From Gemmatimonadota bacterium (GTDB lineage: Bacteria; Gemmatimonadota; Gemmatimonadetes; Longimicrobiales; UBA6960), in contig JADFLD010000029.1 in assembly GCA_022564535.1 (NCBI GenBank), positions 1 to 10,426 of the forward strand: a stretch of 10,426 bases of DNA, given 5' to 3'. Within the stretch, counting starts at the first letter, position 1. Each line of letters starts with the position of its first letter. A program made the position numbers and the translations under genes. Below, piece after piece: positions 1 to 6,737 of the stretch. The notes under the pieces are model-generated. The model worked only from the letters and a program-made list of their open reading frames with translations. It was not told the origin of the DNA and searched no databases.

Positions 1-343
1 CTCGTCCGGTCTACCGTAACACCTCGGGACAACGCACCCGCGAAGTAGTGATCCTGATTGGTTGTGCGAACCTTGCCGACGTGCGTGAGGCCCCACTTCT
101 CGATATCGGCAAACTGGGGTCTCACTGCTTCGCCCACGCGGATTCCTCCCTCGTGCCGCCGGTATCACATCACGACTACCCTGGCTGCCACCCAGCGGAT
201 AGGGTTTCAAACATAGAGCGTGTCACCGGGCGACGGCCAGCACAACGTCCCAAACTGGCCTCCGTCCGCCGGTCAGCGGACCCACGACGGTCTCGAATCG
301 TCGGCCCAGGGCGGCGGGCCGCTGCTCCTCACCCGCGACGACA
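1..343. other. Left-edge stretch without a supportable gene
   Basis: I see no convincing gene here. One plus-strand frame is open from the window edge to 416, but its later part is rich in Arg, Pro and Ala and runs antisense into the gene at 344-886, which is typical of a GC-rich shadow frame. Another plus frame is open from the edge to a TAG at 46-48 and could be the last 15 codons of a gene outside the window; this cannot be tested here. Minus-strand frames lack a plausible start. No tRNA-like fold or dense repeat was seen. One short hairpin is listed separately. Confidence 0.5.
302..321 (-). terminator. Weak terminator-like hairpin after the repeat-protein gene
   Basis: CGGCCC (302-307) and GGGCCG (316-321) form a 6-bp GC-only stem with an 8-nt loop, 22 nt beyond the stop of the minus-strand gene at 344. 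No T-run follows on the minus strand, so it would be at best a weak or Rho-assisted stop signal. In DNA this GC-rich, such a stem can arise by chance. Confidence 0.25.
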
Positions 344-886
344 TCAGAAGTCCGTGGGCAACGCCTCTTCGATCTCGGGCGCTGCCGGCTCCTCGACCCT
401 GCGCCCCGCCAAGTAGCCCACACAATATGCGCGGAGTGTCACCTCGAACCGGCTCATGTCTGCGTCCGCCCGTAGCCCGGCCTCCCCTTTTCTCTTGATC
501 GACTCGGCAAGTTTAGCCACCGCGTCCACGAGCTCCACGAGAATGGGGTCCGCACCGAAGATGACTTCCGCAGCATCGGTGTGTGGGTCGAGGCCCATCC
601 CGACGACTTCACCCTCCTCGTCGGGGTCGATCGGCTCCTCGTCCTGGAAGGCCTCGGCCAACTCGATCTTGCGTTCCGGAATCGGTTCATCGGGAGAGAT
701 GAACGCCCGCTCTACCGCGTCGAGACGCTCGGGCATCGGATCATCCGGAGAGATCAGCGCATCGCTGACGGACCCAGTTTTCGGGGGCACCGAATTCGTC
801 GATTCTGAAGATCGGCGCACGTGCTTACGCGAGCCCGGTGGAAACGCTGGGGGGGGGAGCCGGTTTTCGCTGGTGTTCTCGCTCAT
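344..886 (-). CDS. Unrecognised 180-aa acidic protein with 18-residue repeats
   Basis: I do not recognise this protein. It has 180 residues and no signal peptide or membrane segment, so it is probably cytosolic. The N-terminal 40 residues are rich in Pro, Ser and basic residues and look disordered. Residues 43-60 and 61-78 are a tandem repeat with cores ISPDDPMPER and ISPDEPIPER; 79-96 looks like a decayed third copy. The C-terminal half (about 105-163) looks folded, with a helical stretch around 113-133 and a segment ending LRAYCVGYLAGRR. ATG 886 is chosen because GGAG lies 10 nt upstream (897-900); the longer ATG at 943 would overlap the candidate promoter. A run of nine C on the coding strand (849-857) lies within codons 11-14. 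The gene stands 109 nt after the DedA gene and may have its own promoter. Confidence 0.7.
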   Translation of the reverse strand: MSENTSENRLPPPAFPPGSRKHVRRSSESTNSVPPKTGSVSDALISPDDPMPERLDAVERAFISPDEPIPERKIELAEAFQDEEPIDPDEEGEVVGMGLDPHTDAAEVIFGADPILVELVDAVAKLAESIKRKGEAGLRADADMSRFEVTLRAYCVGYLAGRRVEEPAAPEIEEALPTDF

Positions 887-941
887 GCGGCGGCAACTCC
901 ATCGTAAGACTGCGGACGGCCTTCCGCCCGCCATCGTCGCC

Positions 942-971
942 AATATACGGCGAAGCGTCCGCTGGAAACAA
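942..971 (-). promoter_or_regulatory. Candidate sigma-70-like promoter for the repeat-protein gene
   Basis: Reading the minus strand, TTGTTT (966-971) and TATATT (942-947) are separated by 18 nt. TATATT fits a -10 box well; TTGTTT matches only the first three bases of the -35 consensus. Transcription would start near 935, giving a leader of about 50 nt before ATG 886. The -35 box lies inside a perfect inverted repeat at 964-979. Judged by eye only. Confidence 0.35.
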
Positions 972-979
972 AGGTTTCC
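964..979. repeat. Perfect 6-bp inverted repeat between the DedA and repeat-protein genes
   Basis: GGAAAC (964-969) and GTTTCC (974-979) flank a 4-nt AAAG centre. It lies 17 nt past the stop of the DedA gene and covers the candidate -35 box of the next gene. It could be a weak end-of-operon hairpin or a protein-binding site. There is no T-run to support a classical terminator. Confidence 0.35.
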
Positions 980-995
980 TTAACGAAGCTCGACT

Positions 996-1643
996 CTAGA
1001 GAATAAACTCCAGCAAGATGAATCCGCCGACGAACAGGGCGCCGAAGACGACCACAAGCTTGTCGAAATGGGCGTCGATGAAGCGACCGACGGGTGTCCC
1101 GAACCGATAGATGAGTCCGGCAATCAAGAAGAACCGGAGTCCGCGACTGAGAATCGAAGCGAGGACGAAGACCCCGAAGTTGATCGAGAATACGCCCGAC
1201 GCGAGCGTGAACACCTTGTACGGGATCGGCGTCAGCCCAGCCACGAACACGGCCGCGAAGCCGTATTTGTCATAGAGGCCGCGCACGCCCTCGAACGCCT
1301 CGGGGGATACGCCCGGTACGTACATGAAGAACCAATCCTGCGCTACGTGCCACGCTCCTGCCCCGATCGCGTAGCCGAGCATCCCGCCGATCACAGACGC
1401 CGCGGTGGCGGTCGCGGCAAAGCGAAACGAGCGCTTGGTGGCCCCCAGGCACAGCGCCAGGAGAAGCGGATCGGGCGGAAGGGGAAAGAACGACGACTCT
1501 GCCAAGGCGATGAGGAAGAGCGCCGGCACACCGTATGGGGTCTCGGCCCAGTGCAGCACCCAGTCGTACAGTCTCCGAATGGGGTTCGGCCGGCGGACCG
1601 GCCCTGACCCCTCGGGCGTGTCCGCCGTCGACTCGGCGCTCAA
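996..1643 (-). CDS. DedA/VTT (YqaA-like) family inner-membrane protein
   Basis: This is a 215-residue polytopic membrane protein of the DedA/SNARE-associated (VTT) superfamily, closest in style to the YqaA branch. Hydrophobic segments lie at about 37-67, 76-98, 127-152, 155-180 and 195-214. The re-entrant-loop signatures are ESSFFPLPPDPLLL (49-62) and FVAGLTPIPYKVFTLASG (133-150). DedA proteins are known as lipid or lipid-carrier (undecaprenyl phosphate) transporters; the substrate here is unknown. I chose TTG 1643: it overlaps the pcm stop as TTGA and has GAGG 7 nt upstream. No ATG or better GTG lies between it and the conserved core, and the resulting length suits the family. The long open frame running further upstream through pcm is a shadow. 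It is the last gene of the der run. Confidence 0.85.
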   Translation of the reverse strand: MSAESTADTPEGSGPVRRPNPIRRLYDWVLHWAETPYGVPALFLIALAESSFFPLPPDPLLLALCLGATKRSFRFAATATAASVIGGMLGYAIGAGAWHVAQDWFFMYVPGVSPEAFEGVRGLYDKYGFAAVFVAGLTPIPYKVFTLASGVFSINFGVFVLASILSRGLRFFLIAGLIYRFGTPVGRFIDAHFDKLVVVFGALFVGGFILLEFIL

Positions 1644-2317
1644 GCCCCCGCCTCGTCGTTCCACGCGAACCGACCTAGGAGAGGAACGAACTTCACCACC
1701 CCGCCTACGACTTCCTCCGTGACCTCCGAGCCCGTCTTCTTCACCAGAATCAACTCCTGAGTGTCGCGGGCGCCGACCGGTACCAGCATGCGACCGCCGT
1801 CGGCCAGCTGATCGACGAGCGCCTGAGGAACCGACGGCGACGCCGCGGACACCACGATGACGTCGAAGGGGGCGTATTTTCGCCAGCCGATGGTCCCATC
1901 GCCCACGAGCAGCGCGGCATTCTTGACGCCGAAGGCGTCGAGCGCCCGCCGGGCACGCAATGACAGCTCCCGGACCCGCTCGACCGAATAGACGCGATCG
2001 GCCATCAGGCACAGCAGAGCCGTCAGATAGCCGCACCCGGTACCGATCTCCAAGACCTTTTCGTCGGAGGTCGGCTCCAGAATCGTGAGGTAGTGCGCCT
2101 GAAGCGAAGGCTGGGACGCGGTTTGGCCGAAGCCGATGGGGACGGGCCCGTCCTCGTAAGCACGGGGTCGCACGCCTTCGGGCAGGAAGATATGGCGCGG
2201 CACGCGATCGAAGAGTTGGAGCGTCACGAGATCCGTCACGCCACGCGCGCGGATGTCCTCGATGAGCTTGCGCCTATATCCGACGAAGCGGAGGTCGTCT
2301 AGAGCGTCAGATCCCAC
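1640..2317 (-). CDS. pcm: Protein-L-isoaspartate O-methyltransferase
   Basis: This cytosolic 225-residue enzyme transfers a methyl group from S-adenosylmethionine to L-isoaspartyl residues, starting the repair of deamidated or isomerised Asp/Asn in aged proteins. Family hallmarks are FLPEGVRPRAYEDGPVPIG (44-62), GQTASQP (64-70), the SAM-binding motif I VLEIGTGCGYLTAL (88-101), GDG (139-141), FDVIVVSAA (151-159) and the C-terminal FVPLLGRFAW (210-219). The length is normal for bacterial Pcm. The start is GTG 2317, lying inside the end of surE (19-nt overlap), with GAGGAA 8-10 nt upstream. Overlapping surE-pcm order is the classical arrangement, as in E. coli. The stop shares TTGA with the DedA start. 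Confidence 0.95.
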   Translation of the reverse strand: MGSDALDDLRFVGYRRKLIEDIRARGVTDLVTLQLFDRVPRHIFLPEGVRPRAYEDGPVPIGFGQTASQPSLQAHYLTILEPTSDEKVLEIGTGCGYLTALLCLMADRVYSVERVRELSLRARRALDAFGVKNAALLVGDGTIGWRKYAPFDVIVVSAASPSVPQALVDQLADGGRMLVPVGARDTQELILVKKTGSEVTEEVVGGVVKFVPLLGRFAWNDEAGA

Positions 2318-3048
2318 GCGCGAATTTCCTCGAGCAGGTTGTAGTTGGTGAGATCGAGATGGAGCGGCGTAACCGACACGAACCCGTCCTCTATGGCTTG
2401 GAAGTCTGACTCTGCGGAGCCCCGCCAGTGCGCGACACCGCCCCCGATCCAGAAGTACTCCCTACCGGATGGGTCGTTCGCACGTGTGATGGAGTCCGCA
2501 TACCGACGGCGCCCCAGTGATGTCACCTTGATCCCATTCACTTCCGAAGCCGGAATCGCGGGAAGATTCACGTTGAAAAGCGTGTCCTCGGGGAAGCTGT
2601 CTCGCTCGAGAATCGCTCGAAGAACCGAGCGGACGAGATCCTCACAACCCTCGATATCCTCCGGGAGCCGTCCGCAGTAGGAGAACGCGACCGCGGGAAT
2701 ACCCATGATCGTCGCCTCCATCGCAGCAGCGACGGTGCCCGAATAGAGCACGTCCTCCCCCATGTTGGAGCCGTGATTGACACCCGAGACGCAGACGTCG
2801 GGCCGCTCGGGCAGCAACTCCTTCACGGCCAGCATCACGCAGTCGGTCGGGGTGCCGTCCACGATCCATGAGCCTTCACGGGTACGCCGAACGCGAAGCG
2901 GATTATGGAGCGTGAGCGAGCTGCTCGATGCGCTCTGCTCCCTGTCGGGCGCGACGATCGTGACGGTGCCCAACTCGCGCGCGGCCGAGGCGAGGACCTC
3001 GATGCCGGTGGAGAGATAGCCGTCGTCGTTGGTGCAGAGAATCTTCAC
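2299..3048 (-). CDS. surE: 5'/3'-nucleotidase SurE
   Basis: SurE is a divalent-metal-dependent phosphatase that removes phosphate from nucleoside 5'- and 3'-monophosphates and is linked to stationary-phase survival. The 249-residue protein shows all expected metal and active-site features: TNDDG at 6-10 (D8 and D9 as ligands), APDREQSASSSS at 33-44 (S39), SGVNHGSN at 88-95 (N91) and YSGTVAAAMEA at 102-112. The length is typical. The start is GTG 3048, with GGAGG 6 nt upstream; an identical GGAGGGAC copy sits 12 nt further upstream. It lies 49 nt after the MerR gene and overlaps pcm by 19 nt. Confidence 0.96.
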   Translation of the reverse strand: MKILCTNDDGYLSTGIEVLASAARELGTVTIVAPDREQSASSSSLTLHNPLRVRRTREGSWIVDGTPTDCVMLAVKELLPERPDVCVSGVNHGSNMGEDVLYSGTVAAAMEATIMGIPAVAFSYCGRLPEDIEGCEDLVRSVLRAILERDSFPEDTLFNVNLPAIPASEVNGIKVTSLGRRRYADSITRANDPSGREYFWIGGGVAHWRGSAESDFQAIEDGFVSVTPLHLDLTNYNLLEEIRAWDLTL

Positions 3049-3051
3049 CCT

Positions 3052-3071
3052 GTCCCTCCCACGGTCCCTCC
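3052..3071 (-). promoter_or_regulatory. Tandem Shine-Dalgarno-like repeat before surE
   Basis: On the minus strand GGAGGGAC occurs twice, at 3071-3064 and 3059-3052, with a 12-nt period. The proximal copy is well placed for the surE GTG at 3048. The distal copy precedes another GTG (3062-3060) that opens a five-codon frame ending in a TGA overlapping the surE start. The duplication is seen directly; any regulatory role is inference. Confidence 0.5.
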
Positions 3072-3097
3072 GGTGCCAAGCCTCTCGGCAGATCGCG

Positions 3098-3469
3098 TCA
3101 GCGCTCGGCTCCCGGCATCGGCGCGGTGAGTAGAGTCCGTAGCTCCTCGAGCTCCGCCTTGATGCCGGTGAGGAAATCCGGCGCCACCACGCCGTGGCTC
3201 TGCCCCTGAATTTCTCCGTCGCGGCGCATCTCGACGAGCTTCTGGTTGGCGCCCTCGATCGTGTATTTCTCGAGGTAGAGCAGATGCTTCACGAGGAGGA
3301 CGACCTCGACGTCCCGGGACCGATAAACCCTGTTGCCAGCCCGATTCTTCGTCGGATTAAGGACCACAAATTGCGTCTCCCAATACCGGAGCACGTGCGG
3401 CTTGAGCCCGGTCAGGTCACACACCTCGCCAATGGAGTAATAGACCTTCTTTGCGACCAACTCGTTCAT
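3098..3469 (-). CDS. MerR-type helix-turn-helix transcriptional regulator
   Basis: A short (123 aa) MerR-superfamily DNA-binding protein. The winged helix-turn-helix starts at residue 12 (SIGEVCDLTGLKPHVLRYWE, 12-31), followed by the wing with the NRVYRSRDVE motif (46-55) and a helix at 55-68. The tail (about 70-115) is helical and probably a dimerising coiled coil. There is no cysteine cluster or drug-binding domain, so the effector, if any, cannot be read from the sequence. ATG 3469 has GAGAGG 5 nt upstream. It sits 13 nt after gpsA and 49 nt before surE, inside the lipid-precursor/stationary-phase run. It may control this operon, but that is inference. Confidence 0.9.
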   Translation of the reverse strand: MNELVAKKVYYSIGEVCDLTGLKPHVLRYWETQFVVLNPTKNRAGNRVYRSRDVEVVLLVKHLLYLEKYTIEGANQKLVEMRRDGEIQGQSHGVVAPDFLTGIKAELEELRTLLTAPMPGAER

Positions 3470-3482
3470 TGCGCCCTCTCAC

Positions 3483-4493
3483 TCATGACCATTCTTCAGG
3501 TCGGGGATCCCGGAGCATCAACATCCGCATGGCCTCCGCGGCGCTTCGACCTTCCTCGACGATGGCATAGACCTGCTCAGCGATCGGCATCTCTACCGTG
3601 TGCCGACACGCCAACTCGTGCACGGCGCTCGCGGTCTTCACACCCTCCGCGACCGCGGTCATGTCCGAGAGAATATTCTCGAGCGACTCCCCCTGCCCCA
3701 ACCGATAGCCGACCGTGCGGTTCCGGCTGAGCGAGCCCATGCACGTGAGCACGAGGTCCCCCATTCCTGCAAGCCCATAAAACGTAGCCTGCCGGGCACC
3801 CATCGCGACACCGAGCCGCGTAATCTCCGCCAATCCACGCGTGATGAGCGCCGCGGTCGTGTTGTGGCCGTGCCCGAGGCCAGCGGTGACTCCCGCGGCG
3901 ACCGCAATGACGTTCTTCAACGCGCCTCCGAGCTCGACGCCGATGACGTCGGAGTTGGTGTAGACGCGAAACCACGGTGTCTGAAACGCCTCCTGGACGC
4001 ATGTAGCCGCATCCACATGCCGACTCGCGACGACCACAGCCGTCGGAGCCCGGTCCGCCACCTCCTCGGCAAAGCTGGGTCCAGAAAGCACGCAGAGGCG
4101 GTCCGTCACGCTCGGAGGCACGAATTCTCCGATCACTTCGTCCATTCGTAGTAGGGAGCCCAACTCGATGCCCTTGGAGGCGCTGACGAGGAGCGCGCTC
4201 TCTTCGATGTGCGGACCCGCGACCTTCATCACCGAACGCACGACCTGGGACGGGCTGACCGATACGACCAACTTCGCTCCGCGCACGGCGGCCACCAGAT
4301 CGGTCTCAGCCCGGATGCTGGGAGGTAGCCTAACTCCCTGCAGATAAGGGTTTTCGGATCGCTCGTTGATGCTCGACGCGACGTCCTTCTCGTACGACCA
4401 GAGCGTTACGTCGTGCCCCGTCTCGGCCAGTAAAACGGCGAGCGCGGTCCCCCAGGAGCCCGCGCCGACCACCGTGGCCTTCGTCCCGCTCAC
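3483..4493 (-). CDS. gpsA: Glycerol-3-phosphate dehydrogenase [NAD(P)+]
   Basis: GpsA reduces dihydroxyacetone phosphate to sn-glycerol 3-phosphate, the backbone of phospholipids, in the cytosol. The 336-residue protein has the Rossmann dinucleotide motif GAGSWGTA (10-17), the ASKGIE motif with K107, LSGPSFAEE (136-144), and the catalytic region GVELGGALKNVIAVAAG (185-201) with K193. GLAGMGDLVLTC (240-251) and SRNRTVG (256-262) follow. The length is normal. The start is GTG 4493, which overlaps the plsY stop as GTGA. A weak purine-rich stretch (GTGAAGG) lies directly upstream, so initiation may depend on coupling to plsY. Its product is the substrate of PlsY, encoded just upstream. Confidence 0.97.
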   Translation of the reverse strand: MSGTKATVVGAGSWGTALAVLLAETGHDVTLWSYEKDVASSINERSENPYLQGVRLPPSIRAETDLVAAVRGAKLVVSVSPSQVVRSVMKVAGPHIEESALLVSASKGIELGSLLRMDEVIGEFVPPSVTDRLCVLSGPSFAEEVADRAPTAVVVASRHVDAATCVQEAFQTPWFRVYTNSDVIGVELGGALKNVIAVAAGVTAGLGHGHNTTAALITRGLAEITRLGVAMGARQATFYGLAGMGDLVLTCMGSLSRNRTVGYRLGQGESLENILSDMTAVAEGVKTASAVHELACRHTVEMPIAEQVYAIVEEGRSAAEAMRMLMLRDPRPEEWS

Positions 4494-5104
4494 CCTTCAC
4501 CGTCCGGCGTCTTCGTCCACCGAAATCGGTTCTCCTCACCCCTGAGCAGGCGACCCACGTTGACCCGGTGCTTCCAGATCACGAACAGCGCCAACGCCGC
4601 GGCCACCCAGACGAGCGCGGCCCCGCCCTGGTGGGGCGTGAAGGCGATGAGGAAGGGCAAAGCGAACGCAGCGGCGATCGAGCCGAGTGAGACATAGCCC
4701 GTGGGAAGCGTGAGACAGAGCCACACCACGAAGCCGCCGAGGACCGCCCACGGAGCCAGCGCCAGGAAGGCCCCCGCGCTGGTCGCCATGCCCTTGCCTC
4801 CCCTGAAGCCGACCCAAAGGCTGAACATGTGCCCGAAGATCGCCGCGGTTCCGTAAGCGAGCGTCCACGGAAACGCGACACCGGCGAGGTCGGCGAAGAA
4901 CCAGGCAGGCACGAAGCCCTTTCCGACATCGACGATGACTACAGGGAGGGCCCACCTCCACCCGAGAACGCGGAACGCGTTGGTGGCACCCAAGTTACCT
5001 GATCCGTGCTCACGTAGATCCAACCCATGAAACGCGCGCCCGACCCAGTAACTGGTCGGCGTCGCACCGAGGAGATACGAGAGCCCGAGAAAGGCGTAGG
5101 TCAC
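4490..5104 (-). CDS. plsY: Acyl-phosphate:glycerol-3-phosphate acyltransferase PlsY
   Basis: PlsY is an inner-membrane enzyme that moves the acyl group from acyl phosphate to glycerol 3-phosphate, forming lysophosphatidic acid. The three family motifs are visible: LREHGSGNLGATNAFR (30-45), FRGGKGMATSAG (100-111) and KHRVNVGRLLRGEENRF (178-194). Several hydrophobic segments lie between them (about 3-20, 52-71, 82-98, 108-131, 137-156 and 160-177). GTG 5104 is preferred over the longer frame reaching into der, because it gives 204 residues (the usual family size), has AGGA 7 nt upstream and lies 26 nt after the der stop. The ATG just upstream is out of frame and is followed at once by TGA. It overlaps gpsA by 4 nt. 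Confidence 0.95.
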   Translation of the reverse strand: MTYAFLGLSYLLGATPTSYWVGRAFHGLDLREHGSGNLGATNAFRVLGWRWALPVVIVDVGKGFVPAWFFADLAGVAFPWTLAYGTAAIFGHMFSLWVGFRGGKGMATSAGAFLALAPWAVLGGFVVWLCLTLPTGYVSLGSIAAAFALPFLIAFTPHQGGAALVWVAAALALFVIWKHRVNVGRLLRGEENRFRWTKTPDGEG

Positions 5105-5130
5105 ATTGTCGTCCTGAAGGAGTGCGGCGT

Positions 5131-6462
5131 CTAATCGTCGTCCTTGCCACTGCGAAAGCGCAGGCGAATCGGCGTCCCCATGAAGGTCCACGCGTCGCGA
5201 AACCCGTTGTGGAGAAACCGAATGTAGTGTGCAGGAAGCGCCTTCGGAAAGTTGACGAAGAGCGCGAACGTCGGAGGTTGCACGGAAACCTGGGTTGCGT
5301 ACTTCACTTTGATGCGCCGACCCCGGTGATGGGGCGGCGGCAGGCGGCGCAGCAACTTCTCCAGCACCTCGTTGACCTCATGCGTTTCGATCCTGCGCGC
5401 ACGCTCCTCACTTACCTCGACGATGAGGTCCAGGCATTTGCGAACCCGCTGTCCGGTCAGCGCAGACGTGAAGACGATCGGCACCCACTGAAGGAACGGA
5501 ATCCGCACCCGGACCTTCTTCTCCCATTCGGACGAGGTCATCGTGTCCTTCTCGACCAGATCCCACTTGTTGCAGAGCAGGATCATCGCCTTGCCCGCCT
5601 CCCAGGCGGTTTGCGCGATGCGGATGTCCTGGGCGTGCAGCTCATCCTCACTCGCGTCGACGAGCACGATACAGACGTCGGCGGTGTGGACTACGCGGTC
5701 GGTCCTCAGGGCGCTGTAGTACTCCAGACTGTCCTTGACCTTGGCCTGGCGTCGCAGACCCGCCGTATCGACGAAGATGAGCTTCTTTCCGTGATAACGG
5801 AACGTCGTATCGATCGGATCCCGGGTTGTGCCGGGGATCTCGGACACGACCACACGGTCCTCGCCAATCAGCCGGTTCACGAAACTGGACTTGCCCACAT
5901 TGGGCTTGCCGACGACCGCGACGCGGATGACGTCCTCGTCGTCCTCGACTCCCTTATCGTCGGGAAGAACCTCCAGGACACGGTCGAGAAGATCTCCGGA
6001 GCCCTTGCCGGAGAGCGCGCTGACCGCGATCGGCTCGCCCATGCCCAGCGACCAGAAGTCCAGGTGCCCATGGTCGTTGGGGAGATTGTCCATCTTATTG
6101 GCGACGAGTACAACGGGCTTGCTGGTCTTACGCAAGACCACCGCGAGGCGCTCGTCGAGGACGTGCACACCCTCCTTGCCGTCGACCAGGAAGAGTATGA
6201 CGTCCGCCTCCTCGACCGCCGCCATCGCCTGATCGCGGATCGCGATGTCCAGCGCGTCTTCGCTGCCCTCGATCACGCCCCCCGTATCGACGATGAAGAA
6301 GTCGCGCCCTGCCCAGTCGGTCTGCGCGAAGTTGCGATCGCGTGTCACCCCCGGGCGGTCGTCGACGATCGCCACGCGCCTTCCGATCACGCGGTTGAAG
6401 AAGGTCGACTTGCCGACATTCGGTCGCCCGACAACGGCGATGATGGGAAGAGGTGCGCTCAT
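5131..6462 (-). CDS. der: Ribosome biogenesis GTPase Der (EngA)
   Basis: Der is an essential double GTPase needed for 50S subunit maturation. The 443-residue protein has a first G domain with GRPNVGKS (12-19), DTGG (59-62) and NKMD (122-125). The second has GKPNVGKS (185-192), DTAG (232-235) and NKWD (298-301). A KH-like RNA-binding domain follows (about 355-436), containing PPPHHRGRRIKVKYATQ. An acidic linker (VEDDED) joins the two G domains. The length is close to the short, Bacillus-type Der. ATG 6462 overlaps the stop of the preceding 69-codon gene as ATGA. The full-length antisense frame opposite this gene is a GC-rich shadow. Confidence 0.98.
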   Translation of the reverse strand: MSAPLPIIAVVGRPNVGKSTFFNRVIGRRVAIVDDRPGVTRDRNFAQTDWAGRDFFIVDTGGVIEGSEDALDIAIRDQAMAAVEEADVILFLVDGKEGVHVLDERLAVVLRKTSKPVVLVANKMDNLPNDHGHLDFWSLGMGEPIAVSALSGKGSGDLLDRVLEVLPDDKGVEDDEDVIRVAVVGKPNVGKSSFVNRLIGEDRVVVSEIPGTTRDPIDTTFRYHGKKLIFVDTAGLRRQAKVKDSLEYYSALRTDRVVHTADVCIVLVDASEDELHAQDIRIAQTAWEAGKAMILLCNKWDLVEKDTMTSSEWEKKVRVRIPFLQWVPIVFTSALTGQRVRKCLDLIVEVSEERARRIETHEVNEVLEKLLRRLPPPHHRGRRIKVKYATQVSVQPPTFALFVNFPKALPAHYIRFLHNGFRDAWTFMGTPIRLRFRSGKDDD

Positions 6463-6668
6463 GAAGCCCTCACCGATTCGGCGATCTCGTACCCGAAGGC
6501 AAGATCGGCCAGCCCGAGCCCGTAGGCCAACTCTGTGAGCGGCACGTCATCGACGACAACCTCGTCTGAGATGAGAGCTTCGGCCGGCAAGACTATGCCC
6601 GCCCCGCCGACCTGGAGACTCGACTCCTCGGCGATGTTTTCTGTTTCGATTTTGGCGATGCGTACCAC
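6459..6668 (-). CDS. Small acidic protein of unknown function, coupled to der
   Basis: I do not recognise this 69-residue protein. It is clearly acidic (many Asp/Glu, few Arg/Lys). It has a hydrophobic C-terminal half around TELAYGLGLADLAFGYEIAE (45-64), probably helical, but no clear signal peptide or transmembrane segment. Codon third positions are mostly G or C, as in neighbouring genes. GTG 6668 is chosen because GAGG lies 6 nt upstream and an in-frame TAG lies at 6680-6678, so no longer form exists; ATG 6670 is out of frame. Its TGA overlaps the der ATG (ATGA), so it is probably the first gene of the run and its translation may drive der. It could also be a decayed C-terminal piece of a larger gene. 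Confidence 0.6.
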   Translation of the reverse strand: MVRIAKIETENIAEESSLQVGGAGIVLPAEALISDEVVVDDVPLTELAYGLGLADLAFGYEIAESVRAS

Positions 6669-6695
6669 ATGACACCTCTACGGGCGTTGCCAGGG

Positions 6696-6709
6696 AGCCC
6701 ATCAGGGCT
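6696..6709. repeat. Short hairpin in the leader of the der run
   Basis: AGCCC (6696-6700) and GGGCT (6705-6709) form a 5-bp stem with a 4-nt loop, 28 nt upstream of the GTG at 6668 and outside any gene. On the minus strand it would lie in the 5' leader if transcription starts further upstream. No T-run follows. It may be a leader structure, an operator half, or chance. Confidence 0.25.
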
Positions 6710-6737
6710 GGAAAAACTAACCGAGGCCTGTCCTGTC

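Noticed and set aside
3..416. Plus-strand open frame entering from the left edge
   Set aside because: The second half is low-complexity Arg/Pro/Ala sequence antisense to the 344-886 gene. There is no ribosome site at its first ATG (48) and no recognisable motif.
456..983. 175-codon plus-strand frame opposite the repeat-protein gene
   Set aside because: Ser-rich antisense product without domains. The minus-strand gene has a better start and ribosome site, although neither strand has a recognised homologue here.
1644..2036. N-terminal extension of the DedA frame through pcm
   Set aside because: The extension is Arg/Gly-rich, lies wholly within pcm in another frame and is not needed for the DedA core. 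TTG 1643 with TTGA overlap explains the start better.
5122..6525. 467-codon plus-strand open frame opposite der
   Set aside because: It is antisense to an unmistakable, motif-complete Der. Long antisense frames are expected in GC-rich coding DNA, and the product has no recognisable domain.
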